63,657 nt of DNA from the NCBI RefSeq assembly GCF_002913715.1, contig NZ_PPCE01000005.1, positions 1 through 63,657 of the forward strand, written 5' to 3'. The DNA comes from Campylobacter concisus (GTDB lineage: Bacteria > Campylobacterota > Campylobacteria > Campylobacterales > Campylobacteraceae). A program made the position numbers and the translations under genes. This document shows positions 27,306 to 36,606 of the stretch, piece by piece (positions within the stretch are counted from its first letter, which is position 1; every line of letters begins with the position of its first letter). The notes under the pieces are model-generated. The model saw nothing but the letters and a program-made list of their open reading frames with translations. It was not told the origin of the DNA and did no database searches.

Positions 27306-28373
27306 ATGTTTGCTGATAAACTTCATCCATTTTTGGATCGCTATAATGAAATTTCTACGCTTCTTAGCGATCCAAATATAGCAAACGATATCGAAAAGAT
27401 GACAAAGCTCTCAAAAGAGCAGTCATCTATCGAGCCAGTCGCAACTGCTGCAAAAAAATATCTACAAATTCTAAATGACATCGACGAGAACAAAGCCCTA
27501 CTTGAGGACTCTGAGCTTGGCGAACTTGCAAAAGAAGAGCTTAAAAATTTAGAAATTTCAAGAGAGAAGCTTGAAGAAGAGATCAAAATTTTACTTCTTC
27601 CAAAAGATCCAAACGATGATAAAAATATATTTTTAGAAATTCGCGCAGGTACTGGCGGCGACGAGGCTGCACTATTTGTTGGAGATCTTTTTAACGCTTA
27701 CATCAGATATGCAGAGCTTCGTGGATATAGATTTGAGATCGTTAGCCAAAGCGAGGGCAACACTGGCGGCTTTAAAGAGATTATCGTGCTTATAAAGGGC
27801 AAGGGTGCTTACTCGAGGCTAAAATTTGAAGGTGGCACGCATAGGGTTCAGCGTGTGCCAGAGACTGAGAGTCAGGGCAGGGTGCATACTTCAGCTGTGA
27901 CTGTGGCTATCATGCCAGAGGTCGAGGATAGTGAGATCGAAATCAATCCAAATGATATAAGGGTCGATGTGATGAGAAGCTCAGGCCATGGCGGTCAGTC
28001 AGTAAATACAACTGATAGCGCCGTTAGGATCACACATATACCAACAGGCCTTGTTGTCACAAACCAAGATGGCAAGAGCCAACATAAAAATAAAGAAGCT
28101 GCGATGAAGGTGCTAAAGGCTAGACTTTATGAGCTTCAAGAGCAAGAGAGGCTTGCAAAAGAGACTAGTGAGCGAAAGAGTCAAGTTGGCACTGGGGATC
28201 GTTCTGGCAGGATAAGGACATACAACTATCCGCAAAACCGTATAAGCGATCACCGTATAAATTTAACACTGTATCGCCTTGATGCGATTATGGCTGCAGG
28301 ATTATTTGACGAGATTATTGAGCCACTTATTACGCATTATCAAGCAGAAGCTATGCTAGAAGCTGGTATTTAA
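27306..28373 (+). CDS. prfA: Peptide chain release factor 1
   Basis: Releases the finished chain at UAA and UAG. The 355-residue product shows the GGQ catalytic loop ([14 protein letters not shown]), the preceding AGTGGDEA segment and [14 protein letters not shown] in the class I release-factor order. The codon-recognition region near residues 180-190 is the usual one for RF1 (PETESQG...). Its activity bears on the in-frame TAG in the regulator at 7744, because RF1 is the factor that would terminate there. Confidence 0.97.
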   Translation: MFADKLHPFLDRYNEISTLLSDPNIANDIEKMTKLSKEQSSIEPVATAAKKYLQILNDIDENKALLEDSELGELAKEELKNLEISREKLEEEIKILLLPKDPNDDKNIFLEIRAGTGGDEAALFVGDLFNAYIRYAELRGYRFEIVSQSEGNTGGFKEIIVLIKGKGAYSRLKFEGGTHRVQRVPETESQGRVHTSAVTVAIMPEVEDSEIEINPNDIRVDVMRSSGHGGQSVNTTDSAVRITHIPTGLVVTNQDGKSQHKNKEAAMKVLKARLYELQEQERLAKETSERKSQVGTGDRSGRIRTYNYPQNRISDHRINLTLYRLDAIMAAGLFDEIIEPLITHYQAEAMLEAGI

Positions 28374-28717
28374 ATTTTCAAATTTTTACTTCAAATTTTA
28401 TAATTTATTTCTTTACCTAAAAATATTACTTTAACTTAAAATATTTTTAAATTTACCAAGCTTTAAAGCCAAATTTACAAGAATTTTACAAAAATATATA
28501 TTTAGAAGTGGTAGCTAGTAATATTTTTTCTCATTTTTTTCAAAATAATATAAATTAAATTTTTAGATTTTATTTCTTAAATAGCAATTTTTAGGGCATT
28601 TAAAAGTATAAAATTTTTATTTTTGATATTATAATTTTGTATAAATGGTTTTTAAGTTTTGCTTAATAATTCTACCTTACAATTTCACCATAATTTAATT
28701 CAAAACAAGGAGACAAA
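28374..28717 (+). promoter_or_regulatory. AT-rich intergenic with the molbindin promoter
   Basis: There is no coding frame. TTTAAGTTTT (28651-28660) matches the Campylobacter -35 region pattern, and TACAAT (28678-28683) follows 17 bases later as the -10 box. ACAAGGAGAC precedes the ATG at 28718. The rest of the stretch is very AT-rich and shows no structure that I recognise. Confidence 0.55.
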
Positions 28718-29137
28718 ATGTCAATAAGTGCAAGGAATCAACTAAATGTTGAGATATCAGAAGTAAGAACAGGTGCGGTAAATTCGCTAATAGCTGGCAA
28801 ACTAGCAGGTGGTGAGGTGCTAAAAGCAACTATTACAGTTGATAGCGAGAAAGCTCTTGATCTTAAAGTTGGCAAAAAAGCTATCTTTTTATTCAAAGCT
28901 TCAAGCGTTATCGTTTCAAAAGATGACAGCATCAAACTTAGCGCAACAAACCAAATCAAAGGCGTTGTTAGCGAGATAAAAGACGGAGCTGTAAATGCTG
29001 AAGTTATTATCGATGTAAATGGCAGCAAAATTTCAGCTATCATCACAAGAGAGTCAGTTCAAAGCCTAGCTTTAAAAGCGGGAGATAAAGTAACTGCGAT
29101 CATTAAAGCAACTCAAATCATAGTTGGCGTAAAATAA
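28718..29137 (+). CDS. Molbindin-type protein with two TOBE/Mop domains
   Basis: A 139-residue protein made of two Mop repeats of about 68 residues each (SARNQLNVEISEVRTGAVN and SATNQIKGVVSEIKDGAVN open the two). Such molbindins oligomerise and bind molybdate or tungstate in the cytoplasm, for storage or to supply cofactor synthesis. No mod transport genes are adjacent. The gene has its own promoter and terminator, so it is transcribed alone. Molybdenum or tungsten enzymes such as nitrate reductase or formate dehydrogenase are common in Campylobacter. Confidence 0.9.
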   Translation: MSISARNQLNVEISEVRTGAVNSLIAGKLAGGEVLKATITVDSEKALDLKVGKKAIFLFKASSVIVSKDDSIKLSATNQIKGVVSEIKDGAVNAEVIIDVNGSKISAIITRESVQSLALKAGDKVTAIIKATQIIVGVK

Positions 29138-29142
29138 TTTTT

Positions 29143-29160
29143 CGGAGCAAATTTGCTCCG
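29143..29160. terminator. Perfect hairpin after the molbindin gene
   Basis: CGGAGCAAA followed directly by TTTGCTCCG is a perfect 18-base palindrome, 6 bases past the stop. It is followed by a pyrimidine-rich ATCCTCTCCTTTT. The absence of a loop leaves about 7 pairs in the folded stem. Confidence 0.65.
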
Positions 29161-29500
29161 ATCCTCTCCTTTTAAACTAATTTTTAAATTTAAGCAAATA
29201 TCCAAAACTAAATCTCAAAATTTCTCATAAATTTTTTAAAAACAAAATTTAATTAATACTTATTTTTTCTAAATTTAAAAATAAAATCTCCAAACTTTAT
29301 GCCAAATTTACTTTAAAAGCCAATTTAGCGTAAATCTAAAGTCAAATTTAAATGAATTTAATCTCATTAAATATTGCCAAACTACGTCCCACTCGTAATT
29401 AGCTTTAATAAAAATTTAATTATAAAAATTAAATTGCAAATTTTAATAAATTACCCTATAATGCTTAATAGCAATTATCTTACTTCAAAGGAGAGAGAGC
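29161..29500 (+). promoter_or_regulatory. AT-rich leader of the second flavoprotein gene
   Basis: There is no coding frame. The stretch is a long AT-rich leader with repeated AAATTTA words. CCCTATAATGC at about 29454-29464 supplies a good TATAAT -10 box, and AAAGGAGAGAG precedes the ATG at 29501. A regulator may act in this long leader, but no clear operator was found. Confidence 0.5.
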
Positions 29501-31066
29501 ATGAAAAATTCAGGTTTATCTAGAAGAGATTTTGTCAAATTTAGCGCTATCGGAGCCACGGCACTTGGCATGGGCGCTACAAATTTAATGGCCAGCCCAA
29601 TGAACGAAAAAGATGTCAAATGGGACGAAGAGTATGACGTAGTCATCATCGGCTCAGGCTTTGCAGCTCTTGCAGCAGGTGTGACATCAGCTAAAAAGGG
29701 CAACAAAGTCGTCTTGATCGAAAAGATGGGCCGCACAGGTGGCAACTCTGTCATCAACGGCGGAATTTTTGCCGTTCCAAACAGCGACATGCAAAAGAAA
29801 GCTGGTATCAAAGATAGCACAGAGCTATTTATCAAAGACTGCTTGAAAGCAGGACGCGGCATCAACCACGTTGATCTTTTGGCGAAGATCGGCGAGAGAG
29901 CGCAAGATGCTTACAAACTTACACTTGATTGTGGTGCAAAATATATCGATCAGATCACTCACGCAGGCGGTCACTCAGTGCCAAGAAGCCTTCAAACAGA
30001 GGTCGGCAGTGGCGCTGGCATTGTGCTTCCTATGACTGCGACATTTGAAAAATTAGAAGGCGCATCGATCAAAAAAAGGACAAAATTTGATGATTTCGTC
30101 TTTGACGACAAGGGCGCAGTTGTGGGCGTCATAGTCAGAGAAAACTACAAATTTGATGGCAATTTGATGAGTGATGATGTCGAAAACAAAGGCGGCGATA
30201 CAAAATATATAAAAGCTAAAAAGGGCGTTGTACTAGCAGCTGGTGGCTTTTGTAGAGATAAAATTTTTAGACGCCTTCAAGATCCAAGGATCACACCTGA
30301 GACAGACTCGACAAACCAACCAGGCTCAACAGCTGGCGCGCTTTTAGCGGCATTTAGAGCGGGCGCTTATCCAGTTCAGCCAAGCTGGATCCAGTATGGA
30401 CCTTGGGGATGTGCCGATGAGACAGGCTTTGGCGTGGGATCTATGTTTAACGTAAATGGCGCTTTCCCATTTGGAATTTCAGTCAATCCAAGAACTGGCA
30501 AACGCTATATGAACGAGCTAGCTGACCGCAGGACAAGAACTGAAGCGATGTTTAAAGTCATCCATGAAAAAGGCGAAGATGATAAAAACTTCCCTATCAA
30601 CTTCTGCGACTCAAGAGCCCTTCCTCACATGCTCCCAGCTCACTATGAAAAGGCTATCGCAGCTGGAATTTGCAAGAAATTTGACACACTTGATGCTTTG
30701 GCAGCTGAGTATAAGATCCCAGTTGATGAGCTCAAAAAAACGGTCGCAAGATACAACGAATTTGTCAAAAAAGGCGTTGATGAGGACTTTGGCAAGCCAG
30801 TTGTTGCGACTACGACAAAGGGCATTGATATCTCGGTTCCGCCATTTTACGCAGAGCGTGGCACACCAAAAGTTCACCACACAATGGGCGGCCTAAATAT
30901 CAACACAAAAGCCCAAGTCATGAACTCTCAAACAGCTATGCCTATACCAAATTTATATGCAGCTGGCGAGATCACTGGTGGCGTTCACGGAGCCAGCCGT
31001 CTGGGATCAGTTGCTATAACTGATTGCTTGACATTTGGTATGATCGCTGCTGAGACTATCGGCTAA
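29501..31066 (+). CDS. Tat-exported FAD reductase, flavocytochrome c family, second copy
   Basis: A 521-residue paralogue of the flavoprotein at 6046. The Tat signal is LSRRDFVKF (residues 6-14). Then come a nearly identical EEYDVVIIGSGFAALAAG dinucleotide fold, GRTGGNSVINGG, VHHTMGG (458-464) and HGASRLG (496-502). The QxHP segment of fumarate reductases is replaced by WIQYGPWGCADETG (296-309). No cytochrome gene lies next to this copy, so it must draw electrons from one encoded elsewhere, perhaps the tetrahaem pair at 4761-5896. Its substrate may differ from that of the first copy. It has its own promoter and terminator. Confidence 0.86.
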   Translation: MKNSGLSRRDFVKFSAIGATALGMGATNLMASPMNEKDVKWDEEYDVVIIGSGFAALAAGVTSAKKGNKVVLIEKMGRTGGNSVINGGIFAVPNSDMQKKAGIKDSTELFIKDCLKAGRGINHVDLLAKIGERAQDAYKLTLDCGAKYIDQITHAGGHSVPRSLQTEVGSGAGIVLPMTATFEKLEGASIKKRTKFDDFVFDDKGAVVGVIVRENYKFDGNLMSDDVENKGGDTKYIKAKKGVVLAAGGFCRDKIFRRLQDPRITPETDSTNQPGSTAGALLAAFRAGAYPVQPSWIQYGPWGCADETGFGVGSMFNVNGAFPFGISVNPRTGKRYMNELADRRTRTEAMFKVIHEKGEDDKNFPINFCDSRALPHMLPAHYEKAIAAGICKKFDTLDALAAEYKIPVDELKKTVARYNEFVKKGVDEDFGKPVVATTTKGIDISVPPFYAERGTPKVHHTMGGLNINTKAQVMNSQTAMPIPNLYAAGEITGGVHGASRLGSVAITDCLTFGMIAAETIG

Positions 31067-31071
31067 AAAAG

Positions 31072-31093
31072 GTGGCAGGCACTTGCTTGCCAC
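31072..31093. terminator. Hairpin between convergent genes
   Basis: GTGGCAGG and CTTGCCAC pair with one wobble, followed on the plus strand by TATAAATTTTT. It can serve the flavoprotein gene and the convergent small regulator gene. Confidence 0.6.
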
Positions 31094-31320
31094 TATAAAT
31101 TTTTAAATCTATAAACCCCGTTTTTTATTCGCTCAAAAATTTTCTTCTCTTCAAGCAGCTTAAACGTGCTTATCACGGTTGGTTTGCTCACATTTAGCTT
31201 CTCGCAAATGTCTGAAATTTTAAGCATGATAAAGCCATTTTCATCGCTCAGCTCGCAAAGTAAATTTATGATCTCTACCTTTTTCTCGCCAAGAAGCGCT
31301 TTGTAAATTTGCTCTTTCAC
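31093..31320 (-). CDS. Small winged-helix transcriptional regulator
   Basis: A 75-residue protein that is almost only a winged helix. The recognition helix region is EKLNVSKPTVISTFKLLEEKKIF, close to the RepL and ArsR/MarR-like pattern. The GTG start follows 1 base after the dgkA stop, so the two are probably cotranscribed. A small regulator beside dgkA is also known in C. jejuni. There are no metal-binding cysteines, and its target is unknown. Confidence 0.75.
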   Translation of the reverse strand: MKEQIYKALLGEKKVEIINLLCELSDENGFIMLKISDICEKLNVSKPTVISTFKLLEEKKIFERIKNGVYRFKNL

Positions 31321-31321
31321 G

Positions 31322-31687
31322 CTAGCCCCAAATTTTATATCCTATCGCCACGCACCAAAGCGCGCCACATAAGAAATTTGCGATCATCACAGCCGCACTT
31401 CCAGCGTCTTTTGCCGCCTTTGCTAGGGCGTGATAGTCTGGGCTTGCAAGATCAGTCACTCGCTCTAGGCCCGAGTTTAAGCACTCGCAAACTAGCACAA
31501 ATGCCATGCTAAAGATTAAAAATAGATTAAAAATAAGGTCAAATTTCCAAAAAAATAGCGAGATCGTAGCTATCAAAAATATACAAATTTCTATGCGAAA
31601 GCTCTTTTCGTTTTTAAAAATTTCAGCCAAACCCTCTCTTGCGTAGCCAAAATTTTTAAAAAATTTATACGTTGGCTGGTTTCTCAT
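31322..31687 (-). CDS. dgkA: Diacylglycerol kinase
   Basis: Phosphorylates diacylglycerol to phosphatidate at the inner membrane, recycling lipid left from envelope synthesis. The 121-residue protein has three helices and the family core CECLNSGLERVTDLAS followed by AKAAKDAGSAAVMI. The ATG at 31687, starting RNQPTYKFFKN, was chosen because AAAGGAAAG precedes it. The frame is open nine codons more. It is divergent from xth, the same arrangement as in C. jejuni. Confidence 0.94.
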   Translation of the reverse strand: MRNQPTYKFFKNFGYAREGLAEIFKNEKSFRIEICIFLIATISLFFWKFDLIFNLFLIFSMAFVLVCECLNSGLERVTDLASPDYHALAKAAKDAGSAAVMIANFLCGALWCVAIGYKIWG

Positions 31688-31740
31688 AACTTTCCTTTTT
31701 GTGATTTTTGGCATAATTATAATTAAAAAAAGGATGAAAT

Positions 31741-32499
31741 TTGAAACTTATTAGCTGGAACGTAAATGGTCTGCGCGCAGTCGCGGCAAAAGATGGCTTT
31801 GGTTGGCTTGATGAGGTTAGGCCTGATTTTCTGGGACTGCAAGAGATCAAGGTCAAAGAAGATGACGTGCCAAAAGAAATTTACAACCTTGGCTTTAAAG
31901 ATATCAGTGTAAATTCAGGCGCAAGAGCTGGCTACTCTGGCGTGATGAGCCTAGCAAATTTTGACATTTCTACACAAAAGGCAGTTTTTTTCGACGATAC
32001 GGAGGGGCGTGTTTTGGAGCATAGATTCGGTGATATCGTGCTTTTTAATATCTATTTTCCAAACGGCCAAAAGGATGACGAGCGCCTAGCCTATAAAATG
32101 GACTTTTACGAGAAATTTCTAGCTTACTGCAAAGAGCTTGTAAAAAGCGGCAAAGAGGTGATATTTTGTGGCGATGTAAATACCGCTCACCGTGAGATCG
32201 ACCTTAAAAATCCAAAGGCAAATGCCAAAACTTCTGGCTTTTTGCCTATCGAGCGAGCGTGGATAGATGAGGTGCTAAAAAGTGGCTTTATCGATACCTT
32301 TAGAGCCGTAAATGGCGACGTAGCGGACGCTTACTCGTGGTGGAGCTACCGCTTTAATGCAAGGGCTAAAAACATCGGCTGGAGAATTGATTATTTCTTT
32401 ATCTCGCAAGGATTAAAGGATAGGCTAAAAGATGCATTTATCTTGCCAGTGATCACAGGTAGTGATCACTGCCCAGTTGGGATAGATATAGAAATTTAG
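31741..32499 (+). CDS. xth: Exodeoxyribonuclease III (AP endonuclease)
   Basis: A 252-residue enzyme of the EEP nuclease fold that cuts at abasic sites and trims 3' ends. Motifs in order are SWNVNGLRA, GLQEIKV with the metal-binding Glu, YFPNGQ, FCGDVNTAHREIDL, and the C-terminal SDHCPVGIDI with the catalytic histidine. It starts at TTG, preceded by AAAAAGGATG. It lies downstream of ung in the same repair pathway, though not in the same operon. Confidence 0.96.
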   Translation: MKLISWNVNGLRAVAAKDGFGWLDEVRPDFLGLQEIKVKEDDVPKEIYNLGFKDISVNSGARAGYSGVMSLANFDISTQKAVFFDDTEGRVLEHRFGDIVLFNIYFPNGQKDDERLAYKMDFYEKFLAYCKELVKSGKEVIFCGDVNTAHREIDLKNPKANAKTSGFLPIERAWIDEVLKSGFIDTFRAVNGDVADAYSWWSYRFNARAKNIGWRIDYFFISQGLKDRLKDAFILPVITGSDHCPVGIDIEI

Positions 32500-32502
32500 C
32501 CA

Positions 32503-34923
32503 CTATTCCATTCTGCGAGGCTTGCCTAGTAAGAAACCTTGTGCATAAGGTATTCCAAAATTTTTGATTTGGTTTAAGATTTCTTCTGAACTTGCAAACT
32601 CGGCTACTATTTTGTAGCCTTGTTTTTTTGCAAAGCTTACGATGGTTTCTACTAGAACTCTAGCATTTTCGTCAAATGGAAGCTTTTTGATTATTGAGCC
32701 GTCTATCTTTATAGTGTCTATATCAAGCTCCAAAATTCGGTAATAGTTTGAATATCCTGAGCCAAAGTCATCAATCGAAATTTTACATCCATAGCCTTTG
32801 ACGCGTTTTATGAAAGAATTTACCGCAACATAGTCGCTAAGCTCTTCACTCTCTAGCATTTCAAAGCAAATTTTATTAGGATCTTTGCACTCGTTTAGCT
32901 TGCTCTCTATAAGCTCTCTCATACTAGCATCAGCAATATCGGTAATTGATAAATTTATTGAGAACATATAATCTGGATATCTTTTGGCTAGATCAAACGC
33001 AAGACTTATCACCTTTTTGGTTATTTGCGGATATAGTTGTGTTTTCATGGCAATATCTAAAAATTCGCCCGGATAGTGTATCTTGCCATTTTGATCGATT
33101 ATACGAACCAAAACTTCATAATACTTTGCTTCGGTTTCATTTTCTTCTAAGTTAAAGATACCTTGTGCTTCTACGATGACTCTATCGTTTTCTAAAGCAT
33201 CTTCGATTAGCTGAACTGCCAGCTGGTTTTTGTGATATTTCATCTCGATAGCGTCATTTTCTAGATAGTAGTAAATATTGCTACCATTTTCTATTGCGAG
33301 CTGATTTGCAAGGACTGATTGCATTAGGCGGTTAGTTTGTGGGGTATCATTTGGCAATGAAACACCAAACACCATCTTTATGCCTGGTAAATTTTCAAAT
33401 TTTTCATCAATAGCGACATTTATTCTATTTGAGCCAAAATATTCTCTTATATATTCAATATCTCTTACGATATTATCGCCTTCATACCATATATAAAATG
33501 CGTCATCTTGAAATCTAAATAGCTTTGCTTTTATCTCAGAAGTATCTATGCAAAGCTTTAGTGTATCAGCAACTGCTTTTAGCATTGCATCGATAATCTT
33601 AGTTTGATAAAAGAATCTTAAAATTTTAAAATTTTTAATGCTTAAGCAAATGAGCACTCCATCTTTTTGCGCGTCTAAAATTTCAGTTAAAGCAAAGTAG
33701 TTGCCAAAGCCTGTTAGCTTATCGATCGAAGATTGTATTTTTATTTGTTCATTTTTTTGAGTTAGCTCGTTTAGTATCAGCGTCTCTTTAGTTCTATCAA
33801 GCTTTACAGCTATGTAGCCCTCAAATTTATTTTTAAAGAAAAATGGCGAAAATTTTACCTTTTCATATAAAAAATCACCACTTTTTGTTCTGCTTATAAG
33901 CTCATCGCTCTCCCAAGGTAGAGATTTTTGCAGAGCCTCTTTTATGGATTCATAAAAGCTTTGTGGGTGCATATATGATTTTAGTATTCTAGGATTTTTG
34001 CCAATTAATTCTTTTAGCTTGTAGCCAGTTTTTTCTTCAAAGGTTTTATTTACATATGAAATTCTATTGTATTTATCGCAATAGACAACAGAGCTATGAT
34101 CGTTTTCAACCGTGGATCTTAAGAGTTTTATTTGCCTTAAACGCTCTGAGGCTATTTTAATTTGAAAGAGGCCAAATGCACAAAATACTATAAATGTAAG
34201 TAAACAAATTGTCTGAGCTATTTTTGCGTTATTCACCTCATCAGAGTGAAATTCTAGGATTTTATTTCTAAAATTTTCTAGCATATTATCAAGATGTAGC
34301 TCTTTTACACTATTTGAGATTGTATGTAAAGTTTTTGTAGCTTGAGCTGCATAAAGTATCTTGTCTAATACATTTTGAGCTTTTTGGTTATCTTTATACT
34401 CGTTTTTATACATTTTTATTTGCTTTGAAATGTCATCTATTGCTTCAGGACTAAGCATCAAAGCACCTTTTATCGCATAAAATATAGGCTCAAGCTTATT
34501 TGGAAGTGCGAGATTTTGTATTTCATATTGACTTATTTGGATATAAGAATCTATAGATGAGTTTACATAAGCTGATCTTTGTAAAAAAAATACTTTTTTA
34601 CTAAATACATCTCTTATGTTTTGTAGATCTTTTGTTATTTCATTTTGATGAAATAACAGCATCTCATCACTAAGCATTGAAAGGTTGCTCAAATTTGTAT
34701 CAAAAGAATTTATGTCAGCATTGAGTTTGTCGTAGTTTGAGATATCATAAATATTATTTAAAGAAAAAGTTATCTCATTGTCTATAAATTTTAGATTTAA
34801 AATTCCATCATCAAATTTATGAGCTGCACCAATAGCTATATTTGCTTTATATATAAAAAATGCACTAATGAAAAATATAGCTGTTAAGACGCTAAGTATG
34901 GTTTTTATTCGTTTAGTACTCAT
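32503..34923 (-). CDS. Membrane PAS/GGDEF-like/EAL signalling protein
   Basis: An 806-residue protein. It has a membrane helix (about 8-28), a helical periplasmic sensor of some 200 residues, a second helix (about 237-257), a PAS domain (about 270-380), a degenerate GGDEF domain (FQDDAF in place of GGDEF) and an EAL domain. In the EAL domain the signature reads EVLVR (603-607), and the metal and catalytic motifs DDFGSG (718-723), KIDGS and VAEF are present. It is probably a cyclic di-GMP phosphodiesterase with an inactive cyclase domain. Its start overlaps the end of the dihaem peroxidase gene by 11 bases, so the two are coupled. The periplasmic domain may sense peroxide or redox state, which is inference. 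Confidence 0.88.
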   Translation of the reverse strand: MSTKRIKTILSVLTAIFFISAFFIYKANIAIGAAHKFDDGILNLKFIDNEITFSLNNIYDISNYDKLNADINSFDTNLSNLSMLSDEMLLFHQNEITKDLQNIRDVFSKKVFFLQRSAYVNSSIDSYIQISQYEIQNLALPNKLEPIFYAIKGALMLSPEAIDDISKQIKMYKNEYKDNQKAQNVLDKILYAAQATKTLHTISNSVKELHLDNMLENFRNKILEFHSDEVNNAKIAQTICLLTFIVFCAFGLFQIKIASERLRQIKLLRSTVENDHSSVVYCDKYNRISYVNKTFEEKTGYKLKELIGKNPRILKSYMHPQSFYESIKEALQKSLPWESDELISRTKSGDFLYEKVKFSPFFFKNKFEGYIAVKLDRTKETLILNELTQKNEQIKIQSSIDKLTGFGNYFALTEILDAQKDGVLICLSIKNFKILRFFYQTKIIDAMLKAVADTLKLCIDTSEIKAKLFRFQDDAFYIWYEGDNIVRDIEYIREYFGSNRINVAIDEKFENLPGIKMVFGVSLPNDTPQTNRLMQSVLANQLAIENGSNIYYYLENDAIEMKYHKNQLAVQLIEDALENDRVIVEAQGIFNLEENETEAKYYEVLVRIIDQNGKIHYPGEFLDIAMKTQLYPQITKKVISLAFDLAKRYPDYMFSINLSITDIADASMRELIESKLNECKDPNKICFEMLESEELSDYVAVNSFIKRVKGYGCKISIDDFGSGYSNYYRILELDIDTIKIDGSIIKKLPFDENARVLVETIVSFAKKQGYKIVAEFASSEEILNQIKNFGIPYAQGFLLGKPRRME

Positions 34924-35785
34924 TTAGTATCCTAGGCTTTTTACCATTTAATGTCAGAAAAAATGAGTATAAAGCATCAATTTCATCTTTGCTAAGAACG
35001 TATCCTAGCTGGTAGTTACCAATAAAGCTTATAGCCTCTTTTAGATCGTTTATCTCTCCATGAGATAAATATGGAGCAGTTTTTGTAATATTTCTTAGTG
35101 ATGGCACTCTTCTTAATCTTTTGCTTGTATCTAAGGCAGAAATTTTTTCTCGGCCAATATCTTGTGTCAAATTTCCTCCCAAATTTCTACCATTATGACA
35201 AGCGGCACAGCCTATATTATTAAATATCTCAAATCCTTTCTTTGCGCTATCATCTATGGCATTGTTATCACCTGATATAAAACGATCAAATGGCGAATCA
35301 ACACTTAAGACAGCCTTTTCAAACTCAGCTATTGCATCTGCAATATTATCAAAATTAATACCGTCATTATAAATTTTTTTAAATAAAATTTTGTACTCAG
35401 AGATATTATTTACAGAATCTACTATCTTGTCGTTATCTGAGTTTAGTTCTATTCTAGAGGTTATGGACTCTTTTACTTGATCTTTTAAATTGCTAATCCT
35501 TGCGTCGCTATAAAATAGATAGTTTGCTGCAGCATTTAATATGGTTGGAGGATTTAAAGTGCCTTTTTCCATGCTATCTTGGTTGCTTCCACTTAAATTC
35601 CAGTACAAGTTGTGACAAGTTTGGCAAGAGTAGTTTTCATTTGGGCTTAGTCTTTTGTCAAAAAAGAGTTTTTTACCAAGCAGAGCCTTTTCTTCATTAT
35701 ATTTTATTACCATGAGAGGTTTATAAGATTCATATTTACAAAATGAAATCGTGATGATAAATAGACAAATTATAACGCCTTTCAT
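34913..35785 (-). CDS. Dihaem cytochrome c peroxidase family protein
   Basis: A 290-residue exported protein with an N-terminal hydrophobic stretch and two haem motifs, CQTCH (54-58) and CAACH (193-197). The block RRVPSLRNITKTAPYLSHGE is the CcpA/MauG family segment. It is shorter than typical bacterial peroxidases of about 330 residues. Family members reduce hydrogen peroxide in the periplasm using cytochrome c. Coupling to the EAL protein is unusual and suggests that the pair senses or handles peroxide together with cyclic di-GMP control. Confidence 0.85.
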   Translation of the reverse strand: MKGVIICLFIITISFCKYESYKPLMVIKYNEEKALLGKKLFFDKRLSPNENYSCQTCHNLYWNLSGSNQDSMEKGTLNPPTILNAAANYLFYSDARISNLKDQVKESITSRIELNSDNDKIVDSVNNISEYKILFKKIYNDGINFDNIADAIAEFEKAVLSVDSPFDRFISGDNNAIDDSAKKGFEIFNNIGCAACHNGRNLGGNLTQDIGREKISALDTSKRLRRVPSLRNITKTAPYLSHGEINDLKEAISFIGNYQLGYVLSKDEIDALYSFFLTLNGKKPRILNEY

Positions 35786-35876
35786 AACGCCCCTAATTTT
35801 TAATTTTCTTTTTTATATCGGCAAATTTTTGATTTTTTATATAGTACATTATTTTATTGTTTTTTGAAATTTATGA

Positions 35877-35882
35877 TACAAT
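35877..35882 (+). promoter_or_regulatory. -10-like box TACAAT of the pilin gene
   Basis: GATACAAT lies 43 bases before the ATG, in a T-rich stretch. GGGAGGAGAAG is a strong ribosome site for the pilin. Confidence 0.45.
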
Positions 35883-35925
35883 TCGCTCGATTTAGAAAAT
35901 ATTTATATTTCAGGGAGGAGAAGTT

Positions 35926-36354
35926 ATGAAAAAAGGCTTTACGATGATTGAGTTGATCTTCGTGATCGTTATATTAGGCATATTGGCTGCGGTTGCTATA
36001 CCAAAACTAGCTGCAACAAGGGATGATGCAGAGATAACCAAAACCGCTACAAACATAAACACACTTATCAATGATTTGGGTTCTTACTATACTTCGCAAG
36101 GTGAATTTGCTGGTGATACTAAAAAGATGTCAAATGTTAAGACTCCAATAATGGCAAAAAATGATAAGTGTCTAGAAGTGGGTGCTGGAAACAACACTAA
36201 AGGTGAGATAGGAATAACTATAAAAACAGATGGTCTTTGCAAGAATGTTTGGGAATTACCTGGCTTGGCAGATGTTAAAGCTCTAATCGAAAGTAGCGAT
36301 AATAAGACGGCTAATACGCTTAAATTTGGCGGTATGGGCATAAAATATAAATAA
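35926..36354 (+). CDS. Type IV pilin or type II secretion pseudopilin-like protein
   Basis: A 142-residue protein with the class III signal MKKG then FTMIELIFVIVILG. The prepilin peptidase would cut after Gly4, leaving Phe1 and the conserved Glu5. A hydrophobic helix and a globular domain with two cysteines (DKCLE and GLCKN), which could form a disulfide, follow. No pilin assembly genes are adjacent. Campylobacter uses such pseudopilins in its type II-like DNA uptake system, so a role there is possible but unproven. It has a strong own terminator. Confidence 0.85.
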   Translation: MKKGFTMIELIFVIVILGILAAVAIPKLAATRDDAEITKTATNINTLINDLGSYYTSQGEFAGDTKKMSNVKTPIMAKNDKCLEVGAGNNTKGEIGITIKTDGLCKNVWELPGLADVKALIESSDNKTANTLKFGGMGIKYK

Positions 36355-36361
36355 AATTTTT

Positions 36362-36385
36362 AGCAAGGTATTTTCCTTGCTTTTT
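36362..36385 (+). terminator. Rho-independent terminator of the pilin gene
   Basis: AGCAAGG (36362-36368) pairs with CCTTGCT (36375-36381), followed by TTTT. It is a classic intrinsic terminator 7 bases after the stop. Confidence 0.85.
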
Positions 36386-36606
36386 ATGATATTTGGCCTA
36401 CTAAATTTTTTAATATAACAAAGACTGATAGAAATACAAATTTTTTACACAAATAATTTATATACATAAAAATAAGCTTTCTAAGTTTTAATGCGTTGCC
36501 AAAAGATATCAAATCTTAACTATGCTAATGAGTAATGGCTTTTTATTAAATTTAGTTGATTTTTATTCTTTACAAATTTTAAAGATAAAAAACGTAAAAT
36601 CAAACT

